Shown here one piece after another: positions 37,957 through 46,194 of a stretch of DNA of 64,000 nucleotides. Origin of the DNA: JACQFV01 sp964593585 (lineage in GTDB: Bacteria; Zixibacteria; MSB-5A5; WJJR01). The translations under genes and the position numbers were made by a program. The stretch is taken from assembly GCA_964593585.1 (NCBI GenBank), contig CAZQIZ010000014.1, forward strand, positions 1 to 64,000. The letters are read 5' to 3'. Under the pieces are notes generated by a model that had not been told where the DNA came from, did no database searches, and saw only the letters and a list, made by a program, of their open reading frames with translations. Every line of letters begins with the position of its first letter. Position 1 is the stretch's first letter.

Positions 37957-38347
37957 ATCCGCCCCCGCACGTTACGCGATCCTGATCGTCGATGACGAAC
38001 CGACGCTGCGCGAGATTCTCGCGCAGATACTGGACGGCTATCAGACCACGACGGTCGCCGACGGCCGCGAGGCGGTTCGTCTGCTCCAGAACGCCCGCTT
38101 CGAGATGGTCATCACCGACCTCATGATGCCGAATGTCGACGGATTTTCGGTGCTCACCACGGCCAAACTGGCCAACCCGCGAACGGATGTGCTGGTGCTG
38201 ACCGGGTACCCGTCGCTGGAAAACGAGCGCCGGTGCCGGGCGCTGGGATGCACCGCCGTGCTTGCCAAGCCGTTCGCCGTGACCACCATCCGCGCGAAGG
38301 TGGAGGAGTGCCGGATGAGCCACGGCGTGGAAAACACCTTCGACTGA
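37943..38347 (+). CDS. Single-domain response regulator
   Basis: A 134-residue receiver with no output domain. Acidic pair in LIVDDEP, phosphoacceptor D59 in VITDLMMPNVDG, T87 in VLTGYP and K109 in LAKPF are all present. The ATG at 37943 has AAAGGAG about 10 bases upstream and overlaps the kinase gene end. With no DNA-binding domain it must act by protein contact, perhaps on the kinase or another partner. It is followed by a strong hairpin. Confidence 0.92.
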   Translation: MPSHESAPARYAILIVDDEPTLREILAQILDGYQTTTVADGREAVRLLQNARFEMVITDLMMPNVDGFSVLTTAKLANPRTDVLVLTGYPSLENERRCRALGCTAVLAKPFAVTTIRAKVEECRMSHGVENTFD

Positions 38348-38373
38348 GAAGTGCCGCTCACAGAGGATAGAGC

Positions 38374-38408
38374 GACACCCCGCTCGGGTTGCTCCCGGGC
38401 GGGGTGTC
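38374..38408. terminator. Bidirectional terminator hairpin
   Basis: Perfect 10-bp stem GACACCCCGC (38374-38383) with GCGGGGTGTC (38399-38408) between the rightward response regulator and the leftward maeB. T-tracts are weak, so it may act with Rho or simply protect 3' ends. Confidence 0.65.
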
Positions 38409-38426
38409 TGTCATTGCGGCGGCGGG

Positions 38427-40739
38427 TCAGGCGCGCGAGGCGCTCGGCTTCACCTTGTCGGCGTCGGAGGGACGGAACAACTCGGTCTGCATCCGACCCT
38501 GCGCCGAGACCACCGTGACGGCGGCCAGGTGCATGATGTCGCGCACCGTGTAGGAACCAACCTGCAGCACCTGAATCGGCTTTTCCATGCCCACCAGCAA
38601 CGGGCCGATGATCTCGGCGCCGCCCAACCGCTGGATCAACTTGTAGGCGATGTTACCCGATTGCATGTCGGGGAAGATGAGCAGGTTCGCCTTGTCCTTG
38701 AGTTTCGAGAACGGGTAGGTCTCCGCCAGAATCTGCGGGGTCACGGCCGTGTCCGCCTGCATCTCGCCGTCGACGATCAGAAGCGGGTCGCGTTCCTTGA
38801 CGATCTGCACGGCCTCGCGGACCTTGCGGGTGAACGGATGGTCGACCGATCCAAAGTTCGAGAATGACAGCAGCGCGGCCTTCGGCTCGATGCCGAAGCG
38901 CCGGACTTCGCGGGCGCAGCCGAGGGTGATCTCGGCCAGCTGCTCGGCAGTCGGGTCGATGCGCACCGTGGTGTCGGCAAAGAACATGATGTCGTTGGGC
39001 CAGATGACCATGGTCATGCCGCAGATTTCGCTGGAGCCATGATGGCGCGGGAAGATCTGCAGGCAGGGGCGCAGCACCTCGGGATAGTGGACGGTGGCGC
39101 CGGCGACCAGGCCGTCGGCCTTGCCGGTGCGCACCATCATCAGCCCAAAGTAGTGCGGATCGAGCATCAGCCGCTGGGCGTCACGGCTGGTCACGCCCTT
39201 GCGCGCGCGCAGCAGATGGAATTGTTCGACGAATTCCTCGCGCCATGGCGCGACGGACGGGTCGACAATCTCGACGCCACTCAGGTCGACGTTTACTTCC
39301 GAAGCCACGGCCTTGATCTTGGCCGGGTCGCCGATCAGGATCGGGTCGCAGATGCGCTCTTCGCGGATGCGGCGGGTGGCATGCAGGATCTTCGGCGCCG
39401 TGCCCTCGGGGAAGACGATCCGTTTGCGCTCGGAGCGGGCGCGGTTAATGACATCGCGCATGATGGCGCGCGAGCGTCCCAGGCGCGCTTCGAGTTCGTA
39501 GGTGTACTGGTCGGGGTCGATGGTGATGCCGGCGACGCCCGACTTCATGGCCGCCTCGGCCACGGCGCGGGCTTCCCAGAGCAACACGCGGTAGTCGAAG
39601 GGTTTGGGGATGATGTACTCGCGCCCGAAGGACATTTCGGTCGCGCCGTAGGCCGCCAGGACCGACTCGGGCACCGGCTGCTTGGCCAAATCGGCCAGCG
39701 CATGCGTGGCCGCCACCTTCATCTCGTCATTGATCGCGCTGGCGCGCACATCAAGCGCCCCGCGGAAGATGAACGGGAACCCGAGAACATTGTTGACCTG
39801 GTTGGGATAGTCGGAACGCCCCGTGGCCATGATGACGTCGGAGCGTGCCGCCTTGGCGTCGGGGTAGGTGATCTCCGGATCGGGGTTGGCCATCGCGAAG
39901 ACGATTGGGTTTTTCGCCATGGAGCGGATCATGTCCTGGGTGACGGTGTCGGCGACCGAGCAGCCGCAGAAGACATCGGCGCCCTCCATCGCCTCGGCCA
40001 GCGTCCGCGCCGTGGTGTTGGCGGCGAAGCGCTCCTTGTAGGGGTTCATCCCCTTGGTGCGTCCCTTGTAGACCACGCCGCCTGAATCGCAGAGGATGAG
40101 GTTTTCCATGCGGACGCCGAGCCGGACGTAGTGGGCCGCGCAGGCGATGCCAGCGGCGCCAGCGCCGTTGAAGACGACCTTGATCCGGCTGAGGTCTTTT
40201 TCGGCGATCTCGCAGGCGTTGAGCAACGCGGCGCCGGAGATGATGGCGGTCCCGTGCTGGTCATCGTGGAAGACCGGAATCTTCATGGTGGCCTTGAGTT
40301 GTTCTTCGATATAGAAGCACTCGGGGGCCTTGATGTCTTCGAGGTTGATGCCGCCGAAGGTCGGTTCGAGAGCGCGGACGATCTCCACGATCTTGACGGG
40401 GTCGAGTTCGTCGATTTCGATGTCAAAGACGTCGATGTCGGCGAACCGTTTGAACAGCACGCCCTTGCCTTCCATCACCGGTTTGCCGGCCAAGGCGCCG
40501 ATGTGCCCCAATCCCAGCACCGCAGTGCCGTTGGAGATCACCGCGACCAGGTTGCCGCGGGCGGTGTAGAGGTTGGCGGCCGCGGGGTCCTTTTCGATCT
40601 CACGGCAGGGTTCGGCGACGCCGGGTGTATAGGCCAATGACAAGTCGACCTGCGTGGTGCATGGCTTGGTGGGCGTGACCTGGATTTTGCCCGCCCGTCC
40701 GCGGCGGTGGTATTCCAGGGCATCTTCACGGCGGATCAT
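38427..40739 (-). CDS. maeB: NADP-dependent malic enzyme with phosphotransacetylase-like domain
   Basis: A MaeB-type protein of about 770 residues, converting malate to pyruvate and CO2 with NADP reduction. The N-terminal malic-enzyme part (about 1-425) has SLAYTPGVAEPC, GHIGALAGKPVMEGK, HDDQHGTA and the Rossmann motif VVFNGAGAAGIACA. The C-terminal part (about 435-770) is a phosphate acetyltransferase-like domain that in relatives is regulatory. The ATG at 40739 is chosen because AAAGGAA lies about 10 bases upstream and the sequence MIRREDALEYHRRGR is the conserved N terminus. It diverges from citrate synthase across a shared regulatory gap. Confidence 0.95.
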   Translation of the reverse strand: MIRREDALEYHRRGRAGKIQVTPTKPCTTQVDLSLAYTPGVAEPCREIEKDPAAANLYTARGNLVAVISNGTAVLGLGHIGALAGKPVMEGKGVLFKRFADIDVFDIEIDELDPVKIVEIVRALEPTFGGINLEDIKAPECFYIEEQLKATMKIPVFHDDQHGTAIISGAALLNACEIAEKDLSRIKVVFNGAGAAGIACAAHYVRLGVRMENLILCDSGGVVYKGRTKGMNPYKERFAANTTARTLAEAMEGADVFCGCSVADTVTQDMIRSMAKNPIVFAMANPDPEITYPDAKAARSDVIMATGRSDYPNQVNNVLGFPFIFRGALDVRASAINDEMKVAATHALADLAKQPVPESVLAAYGATEMSFGREYIIPKPFDYRVLLWEARAVAEAAMKSGVAGITIDPDQYTYELEARLGRSRAIMRDVINRARSERKRIVFPEGTAPKILHATRRIREERICDPILIGDPAKIKAVASEVNVDLSGVEIVDPSVAPWREEFVEQFHLLRARKGVTSRDAQRLMLDPHYFGLMMVRTGKADGLVAGATVHYPEVLRPCLQIFPRHHGSSEICGMTMVIWPNDIMFFADTTVRIDPTAEQLAEITLGCAREVRRFGIEPKAALLSFSNFGSVDHPFTRKVREAVQIVKERDPLLIVDGEMQADTAVTPQILAETYPFSKLKDKANLLIFPDMQSGNIAYKLIQRLGGAEIIGPLLVGMEKPIQVLQVGSYTVRDIMHLAAVTVVSAQGRMQTELFRPSDADKVKPSASRA

Positions 40740-40984
40740 GGGAAACCGTTCCTTTCTGGAGGCGCCGGAGGGCCGGGCGGCCAGCCCGGCGCTCCAACCT
40801 CGATGTCGGAATGTAACGCTCCGACGCGCCCGTACCAATGCGGGCGGGGAGATTCTGTCAATATCGGTCACGCGCGGCGCATTCCAATCTGAAGTTGTCT
40901 GTCTTCCGCGTCTCGGCACCCGTGGTACGCACGGTGGGCGGCGGCATGCGACAGATTTCACAAAAAGACCCCTGTCGGTGTCAG

Positions 40985-41076
40985 GTTTTTGACAGTGACA
41001 AAAACTGCCGGAGAGGCGGATTTCCCCAACCTCGTGACAGCCGCCGCAACCGCCGATGATTACCATGTGTTATAAT
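40985..41076. promoter_or_regulatory. Operator-like palindrome and -10 box between maeB and gltA
   Basis: The 377-base gap between divergent maeB and gltA holds the perfect inverted repeat GTTTTTG-N7-CAAAAAC (40985-40991 and 40999-41005). It also holds a consensus -10, TATAAT, at 41071-41076 for gltA without a clear -35, which would fit activator dependence. A related TGTCAG/GACAGTGACA pattern overlaps the palindrome. No gene is visible in the gap. The regulator is unknown. Confidence 0.45.
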
Positions 41077-41116
41077 CGACAGGGCCGGTAATAGGCACCA
41101 GCCAAGGAGACGCAAG

Positions 41117-42409
41117 ATGATCACACTTCAAGAACGCATGGCGCAGTTGTTGCCCGTCTGGCAGGCGGACGTCAAGAACTTCCTCAAGGAGCACGGCGAG
41201 GATGTCATCAGCAAGGTTACGCTGTCGCAGGCGTACGGCGGGATGCGCGGTGTGCGCGCGCTCGTGTGCGACACGTCGCTCGTCGAGCCGGACACCGGGC
41301 TGGTGATTCGCGGCATCCCGGTCAAGAAACTGGTCGATCGGCTGCCGGAGGAAATCCTCTGGCTGCTTCTGACCGGCGAATTCCCGGACGAGCATCAACT
41401 GCAATGGCTGCAGACCGATCTGAAGAAGCGGTCGCGCGTGCCGGAGTATGTCTGGACCGTGCTCGAAGCGATGCCCCGCGACTCGCACCCGATGTGCATG
41501 TTCGACACCGCGATCCTGTGTATGGGACGGGAGTCGGTCTTCCATCGTCACTACGACGAGGGGCTGACGAAGGAACATTACTGGGAGGAGACGCTGGATG
41601 ACGCGCTGACGATCATCGCCCGTCTGCCCGCCATCGCCGCCGGCGTCTACCGGCTGCGTTTCGGCAAGGGCCCGCGCATTCTCTCCAACCCGAAACTCGA
41701 CTGGGCGGCCGACTATGCCTACATGCTGGGCATCGACGATCCGGACGGCAGCTTCGCCAAGTTGATGCGGCTCTATATGGTGCTGCATTCCGATCACGAG
41801 TCGGGCAACGTGTCGGCCAACGCCGCGGCAACGGTCAATTCGGCGCTCGCCGATCTGTACTATGCCCTTTCGGCCGGACTCAACGGGCTGGCGGGTCCGC
41901 TGCACGGCCTGGCCAATCAGGAGTGCCTCACCTGGGTCATCGAGACCCGCGAGCGCTTCGGCGGCGTGCCGACCCACGAGCAGTTGGAGAAGTACGCGTG
42001 GGAGACGCTGGAATCGGGTCACGTGGTTCCGGGGTATGGGCATGCGGTGCTTCGCATCACCGATCCGCGCTTCGATGCCTTCCTCGACTTCGGTAAGAAG
42101 TACTGCGCCGACGACGAGGTCTTCCAGATCGTGGCGAAGGTCTTTGAGGTGGTGCCGAATGTGCTCAAGCAGGTGAAGAAGATCAAGGATCCGTGGCCCA
42201 ATGTCGACGCGGCCTCGGGCGCGCTCTTGTGGAAGTATGGCCTGACCGAGATGTCGTATTACACCGTGCTGTTCTCGGTGTCGCGCGCGCTGGGTATCTG
42301 CTCGCAGGCAGTGATCGCCCGCGGCATGGGCTATCCGATCGTGCGTCCGAAGTCCTCGACCACCGAGTGGTTGAAAAAGCAAGTGACGGGGACTCCGGTT
42401 CCGGCGTAA
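41117..42409 (+). CDS. gltA: Citrate synthase, mitochondrial type
   Basis: A 430-residue citrate (Si)-synthase that resembles the eukaryotic mitochondrial enzyme rather than the common bacterial type II: YGGMRGVRALV, HSDHESGNVSAN, NGLAGPLHGLANQE, VVPGYGHAVLR, NPWPNVDA-like DPWPNVDAASG and MSYYTVLFSVSRALG. The three catalytic residues (His in HSDHESGN, His in GYGHAV, Asp in NVDAASG) are present. AAGGAGA precedes the ATG at 41117. It condenses acetyl-CoA and oxaloacetate at the entry of the TCA cycle; adjacent maeB links to malate and pyruvate. Confidence 0.95.
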   Translation: MITLQERMAQLLPVWQADVKNFLKEHGEDVISKVTLSQAYGGMRGVRALVCDTSLVEPDTGLVIRGIPVKKLVDRLPEEILWLLLTGEFPDEHQLQWLQTDLKKRSRVPEYVWTVLEAMPRDSHPMCMFDTAILCMGRESVFHRHYDEGLTKEHYWEETLDDALTIIARLPAIAAGVYRLRFGKGPRILSNPKLDWAADYAYMLGIDDPDGSFAKLMRLYMVLHSDHESGNVSANAAATVNSALADLYYALSAGLNGLAGPLHGLANQECLTWVIETRERFGGVPTHEQLEKYAWETLESGHVVPGYGHAVLRITDPRFDAFLDFGKKYCADDEVFQIVAKVFEVVPNVLKQVKKIKDPWPNVDAASGALLWKYGLTEMSYYTVLFSVSRALGICSQAVIARGMGYPIVRPKSSTTEWLKKQVTGTPVPA

Positions 42410-42467
42410 GTGGTCGTCAGCGCGGTCCCGTCCCTCGGGCCGCAGGAGCCGGGAGCCTTTCGCCCTT

Positions 42468-42507
42468 CAGCCGCACCGTCCCGCGAGACGGTGCGGCTGT
42501 TTCTTTG
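42468..42507 (+). terminator. Rho-independent terminator of gltA
   Basis: Perfect 13-bp stem CAGCCGCACCGTC (42468-42480) with GACGGTGCGGCTG (42487-42499), a 6-nt loop, and a TTTCTTTG tail. Confidence 0.88.
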
Positions 42508-42618
42508 CGACTTGCGGAACAAAGAATTGTTACGAATGGCAGAGCAACGGATTGACTTCGGACCTCGGTTGGCGATACCGTATTTGCTCACCGCGTGACG
42601 AAAGGTGGATCGAACTGT

Positions 42619-43563
42619 ATGTCTGACAAGCACTTCAATGTCATCATCATCGGGGCGGGACCGGCGGGATACACCGCCGCCATCTATGCGGCCCGTGCCG
42701 ACCTCAAACCCATGCTCCTGGAAGGCTCGCAGCCGGGGGGACAGCTGACCATCACCACCGAAGTGGAGAACTACCCGGGATTCCCGCACGGCATCATGGG
42801 GCCGGAACTGATGGCGCATTTCCGTGAGCAGGCGGCGCGGTTCGGCACGGAGATTCGCACCGAAACGGTCGCCGCGGTCGATTTCTCGACGCGCCCGTTC
42901 AAGATCTTCTCCACCGAGGACATTTACACCGGGGACGCGGTGATTGTGGCTTCGGGAGCGCGGGCGCTACTTTTGGATCTGCCCGGCGAGAAACGGTTGA
43001 TGGGGTATGGCGTCTCAGCCTGCGCCACCTGCGACGGGTTCTTCTTCCGCGGCAAGCGGATCGCGGTGGTCGGCGGGGGGGACTCAGCGATGGAGGAGGC
43101 CAACTTTCTGACCAAGTTTGCTGAAAAGGTCACGGTCATCCACCGCCGCGACACATTGCGTGCCTCCAAGATCATGCAGCACCGTGCGATGGAGAATCCC
43201 AAGATTGAGTTCATGTGGAACACGACGGTCGTCGATGTCCTCGGCGAGCCGTCAACCGGCATCCGCGCCCTGCGTCTGAAGAACACTGTCGACGGCAGCG
43301 AGCGCGAGTGGCCGATACAGGGCCTGTTCCTCGCCATCGGGCACAAGCCGAACACCGAGTTCTTGCAGGGGCAGGTCCGGACCGACGAGACCGGATACAT
43401 CATCACCACACCGGGCACGACAAAGACGTCGGTGGAGGGTGTGTTTGCGGCCGGCGATGTTCAGGACCACGTTTATCGCCAGGCGATCACCGCCGCCGGC
43501 ACCGGCTGCATGGCGGCGATCGAAGCCGAACGCTGGCTGGAGGCGCAACACGCGGGGCAGTGA
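42619..43563 (+). CDS. trxB: Thioredoxin reductase
   Basis: A 314-residue NADPH-dependent flavoprotein that reduces thioredoxin. FAD-binding IIGAGPAGYTAAIYAARA at the N terminus, redox-active CATC (C135, C138), NADPH-binding VVGGGDSAMEEA and the C-terminal FAD motif VFAAGDVQD. The ATG at 42619 is preferred to the frame start at 42595. The next gene in the same direction is the TGA-containing ArsC-family protein, a natural recipient of electrons from the thioredoxin system (inference). Confidence 0.96.
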   Translation: MSDKHFNVIIIGAGPAGYTAAIYAARADLKPMLLEGSQPGGQLTITTEVENYPGFPHGIMGPELMAHFREQAARFGTEIRTETVAAVDFSTRPFKIFSTEDIYTGDAVIVASGARALLLDLPGEKRLMGYGVSACATCDGFFFRGKRIAVVGGGDSAMEEANFLTKFAEKVTVIHRRDTLRASKIMQHRAMENPKIEFMWNTTVVDVLGEPSTGIRALRLKNTVDGSEREWPIQGLFLAIGHKPNTEFLQGQVRTDETGYIITTPGTTKTSVEGVFAAGDVQDHVYRQAITAAGTGCMAAIEAERWLEAQHAGQ

Positions 43564-43601
43564 GGCACGGAGGCTGGGGGCGTGGCGACGAAGGGGAAAA
43601 A

Positions 43602-43731
43602 GATTGCTTCGTCGTCGCCCGCCTACGGCGGACTCCTCCTCGCAATGACGGTGTGGCACGACCTGCGGTTTCAAATCGTCATTGCGAGGCGGCCCGATTC
43701 GCCGCAGGCGGATCGGGCCAACGAAGCAATC
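43602..43731. repeat. Nested inverted repeat (two head-to-head palindromic units)
   Basis: Outer arms GATTGCTTCGT (43602-43612) and ACGAAGCAATC (43721-43731), inner arms CTCGCAATGAC (43639-43649) and GTCATTGCGAG (43678-43688), all perfect. Each outer-inner unit is about 50 bp and itself contains a GC-rich palindrome, so two copies of one element lie head to head. This resembles dispersed extragenic palindromes of many environmental bacteria. It ends 69 bases before the selenoprotein-like gene. Confidence 0.75.
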
Positions 43732-43800
43732 CGTTTTCGATCGCGATGTACATCCGGCGAACGGGCCGACGGCACGCCCGCGCCGTGGAGGGGACAGACG

Positions 43801-44151
43801 ATGGCGAAGACGACGCTGAAGCTCTACGGCAAGTTCACCTGAACATCCTGCGTCAAGGCAAGAAGTTTCTTGCGTGAGCACAAAGCGACCGTCCACGAAC
43901 GCGACTTCTTCAAGGAGCCGTTGAGCGAACAGGAACTCTCGGACCTCATCGGCGACCGCCCGGTCGCCGAGTTTATCAGCACCCGCGCCAAATCCTACAA
44001 AACCACCGGTTGGGATGCCAAACCGCCGACGAAGAAGCAGGCGATCGCGGCGATGTTGCAGGACCCGACGCTGCTACGGCGGCCGATCCTGACGGCGGGG
44101 AAGAAATTGTTCATCGGGTGGTCGGCAGCCGAATACGAATCGGTTGTCTGA
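43801..44151 (+). CDS. ArsC/Spx-family thioredoxin-fold protein with in-frame TGA (probable selenocysteine)
   Basis: Reading from ATG 43801 (GGAGGGG at 43787-43793, 7 bases upstream) gives MAKTTLKLYGKFT, TGA, TSCVKARSFLREHKA, then a full ArsC-family body with RDFFKEPLSEQEL, LLRRPIL and IGWS, about 116 residues in all, the usual family length. Relatives have a Cys-x-x-Cys or Cys-x-x-Ser at this point (Y-G-x-x-x-C-x-x-C), and the TGA (43840-43842) falls exactly on the first, catalytic Cys, giving U14-T-S-C17. A hairpin at 43858-43873 fits a bacterial SECIS. I infer a Sec-containing reductase of arsenate or another thiol/oxidant substrate. If Sec is not inserted, translation would stop after 13 residues or restart further in. 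Confidence 0.85.
43858..43873 (+). promoter_or_regulatory. Bacterial SECIS-like hairpin
   Basis: GCAAGA (43858-43863) pairs perfectly with TCTTGC (43868-43873) around the loop AGTT; the G is in the second loop position. The loop begins 21 nt after the TGA. Published bacterial SECIS criteria, as I recall them, ask for a 16-37 nt distance, a 4-16 bp stem and a G among the first two loop bases; this hairpin meets all three. Confidence 0.7.
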
Positions 44152-44200
44152 GCGCAAAATCGCAGTGGTCCGGCCGGCGCCGTGACCGCTACTTGCCCGC

Positions 44201-45091
44201 ATGCCTCCGGCCTCTCGCGCCTCTGTCCTACTCCTGCTGTTGGCTGTCTTGGCGGTCGGACCGGCGGCGGTCTTCATCCGTCTGGCCGATGCCCCGCCGA
44301 TCACCGTGGCCTTCTACCGCATGGTCACCGCCACACTGGCCATCGTCGGGATTGTGATCGCGCGCGGCGGGCGCGACCTGGTCGGCATCGACACACAGGC
44401 GTTCTGGCGTTCGGTGGCCGCCGGCGTGCTGCTGGCGGCGCATTTCGCGACCTGGATCACTTCGTTGGACTACACATCAGTCGCCAATTCGGTCATCATC
44501 GTCACTACCCAACCGATCTGGGCCGCGCTCCTCGGTATCTGGTACCTGCGCGAGCGCGTGCACGCGGCGACCTTTATGGCCATCGGCCTGGCGTTGGTCG
44601 GTGTTGTCATCATTTCCGGCGGCAATCCTGAACCGGGCGGGACAACAGGCGATCTCCTGGCATTGGTCGGCGCCGTCATGGCATCATCCTACATGGTGGT
44701 CGGCCGCCAGGTGCGCCGTACGGTCTCGACGCTTGGATATGTGCTCGTCGCCTACGGCACCGCGGCTATCGCGCTGGGGTGTGTCGCTCTCCTCATCGAC
44801 ACGCCGTTGACAGGGTTGTCGGGGACATCCTGGTTCTGGATCATCGCCGCCGGATTGGGGCCCTCGGTGATCGGGCACACGCTCTACAACCGATCATTGC
44901 GCGAGTTTTCGGCGCATGCGGTGGCGACCACGATCCTGGGCGGGGAGACTCTGGTAGCCACCGTTCTGGCGGCGCTGGTGCTGTCGGAATTCCCAAGCCC
45001 GTGGGCGTATCTCGGTGCCGTTCCGATCGCGATTGGGGTGGTGTGGACATTGCGGTTGGAGCGGAATCGCGTGTTGGTGGAAGAGACGTAG
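44201..45091 (+). CDS. EamA/DMT-family transporter
   Basis: A 296-residue inner-membrane protein with about ten helices in two repeated EamA halves. The first half carries VFIRLADAPPITVAFYRM and ITSLDYTSVANSVIIVTTQPIWAALLG; the second has GDLLALVGAVMASSYMVVGR and GPSVIGHTLYNRSLREFSA. Members export amino acids or other small metabolites. The substrate is not predictable. ATG at 44201, 49 bases after the ArsC-family gene. Confidence 0.9.
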   Translation: MPPASRASVLLLLLAVLAVGPAAVFIRLADAPPITVAFYRMVTATLAIVGIVIARGGRDLVGIDTQAFWRSVAAGVLLAAHFATWITSLDYTSVANSVIIVTTQPIWAALLGIWYLRERVHAATFMAIGLALVGVVIISGGNPEPGGTTGDLLALVGAVMASSYMVVGRQVRRTVSTLGYVLVAYGTAAIALGCVALLIDTPLTGLSGTSWFWIIAAGLGPSVIGHTLYNRSLREFSAHAVATTILGGETLVATVLAALVLSEFPSPWAYLGAVPIAIGVVWTLRLERNRVLVEET

Positions 45092-45269
45092 CGGGGAATC
45101 GGGCTTGAGTGCACTACCTGGATACGGGCCCACGCGAAAACCAAAACTTCAACACACATTCCTCGTGCACGACTGGCGGAGGCACTACATCGCCCCCGCG
45201 GAAGCAGGTGCCTGGACCGCAGTAGCAAGTGGCTGAATTCCCACTTTCGCGGGAAGAAAGGCGTAGCGC
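45092..45269. other. Intergenic gap with degraded palindromic sequence
   Basis: Between convergent EamA and panB genes. The right part (about 45200-45262) contains CCCCCGCGG and TTTCGCGGGAA, which look like the two ends of a decayed extragenic palindrome. No gene or T-tract terminator is visible. Confidence 0.4.
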
Positions 45270-46130
45270 CTAATAGGATTCGTCCGGACCGGGGAATTTG
45301 CGCGCGCGGACATCGTCGCGGAAGCGCGTGAAGGCGTCCTTCATCGCCAACGACAACTCCGCATACCGCCGCACAAACTTCGGACGGAAATCGGGGAAGA
45401 GCCCCAACAGATCGTTGGTGACCAGTATCTGGCCATCGCATCCGACCCCCGCGCCGATGCCGATGGTGGGGATTTCGATGGCCTGACTGATCTCCGCGGC
45501 CAGACCCGCCGGAATACTCTCCAGCACAATGGAAAAGCAGCCGGCCTCGGCCAGCGCCTGCGCCGACTCCATGAGGTACTGATGCTCCTCATCGGATTTC
45601 CCCTGAACCGAGTAGCCGCCGAATCGGTGCACCGACTGCGGCACCAAGCCGATGTGGCCCATGACCGGGATGCCGGCCTCGATTACGCGTTTGACCGTCG
45701 GCACCATCGGCAACCCGCCCTCGAGCTTGACCGCGGCCGCCCCGGCTTCCTTGAGGAATCGCCCGGCATTGCGCACCGCCTCGTCGGCATTCACCTGGTA
45801 GGACATAAACGGCATGTCGGCGATGACCAGCGCATGCCGGACCGCGCGCGCCACCGCGCGGGTGTGGTAGATCATCTGATCAACCGTGATCGAAAGCGTG
45901 GTCTCCTCGCCATAGAAGACCATGTTGGCCGAATCGCCGACGAGGACACCGTCCAGGCCGCATTCATCGAGGAATCGAGCGGTGTAATAGTCGTAGGCGG
46001 TCAGCATCGCGATCGGATGCCCGGCTTTCTTCATCCGCACGAGATCGGTCACGGTAACCGGCTTGTCGCTCAACATGCCCTTTGCCTTGCCGGCGGCGAT
46101 TCCCGCCTGTCGCGGTGATACAGTCGACAT
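45270..46130 (-). CDS. panB: 3-methyl-2-oxobutanoate hydroxymethyltransferase
   Basis: PanB, about 286 residues, makes ketopantoate from 2-oxoisovalerate and methylene-tetrahydrofolate, the first step of pantothenate synthesis. Signatures: MLTAYDYYTARFLDECG, LVGDSANMVFYG (Mg-binding), ADMPFMSYQ, AVKLEGG, GHIGLVPQS and EIPTIGIGAG. The ATG at 46130 is preferred over 46154, with GAGG just upstream. It is the last gene of a leftward cluster that also makes folate precursors, the cofactor PanB uses. Confidence 0.95.
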   Translation of the reverse strand: MSTVSPRQAGIAAGKAKGMLSDKPVTVTDLVRMKKAGHPIAMLTAYDYYTARFLDECGLDGVLVGDSANMVFYGEETTLSITVDQMIYHTRAVARAVRHALVIADMPFMSYQVNADEAVRNAGRFLKEAGAAAVKLEGGLPMVPTVKRVIEAGIPVMGHIGLVPQSVHRFGGYSVQGKSDEEHQYLMESAQALAEAGCFSIVLESIPAGLAAEISQAIEIPTIGIGAGVGCDGQILVTNDLLGLFPDFRPKFVRRYAELSLAMKDAFTRFRDDVRARKFPGPDESY

Positions 46131-46194
46131 GATCTGCCTCGCATCCTCCTGCACCCGGAATACGAGGGAAATCTACGATTTGCCGGGGGGTAAA

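Noticed and set aside
43564..43800. Small genes in the trxB downstream gap
   Set aside because: The frames are produced by the nested inverted repeat and have no protein similarity.
43582..43842. An 86-codon frame ending at the TGA before the ArsC-family body, as a separate gene
   Set aside because: Its first 73 codons are repeat DNA and its last 13 are the natural N terminus of the ArsC-family protein, so the TGA is better read as an internal Sec codon.
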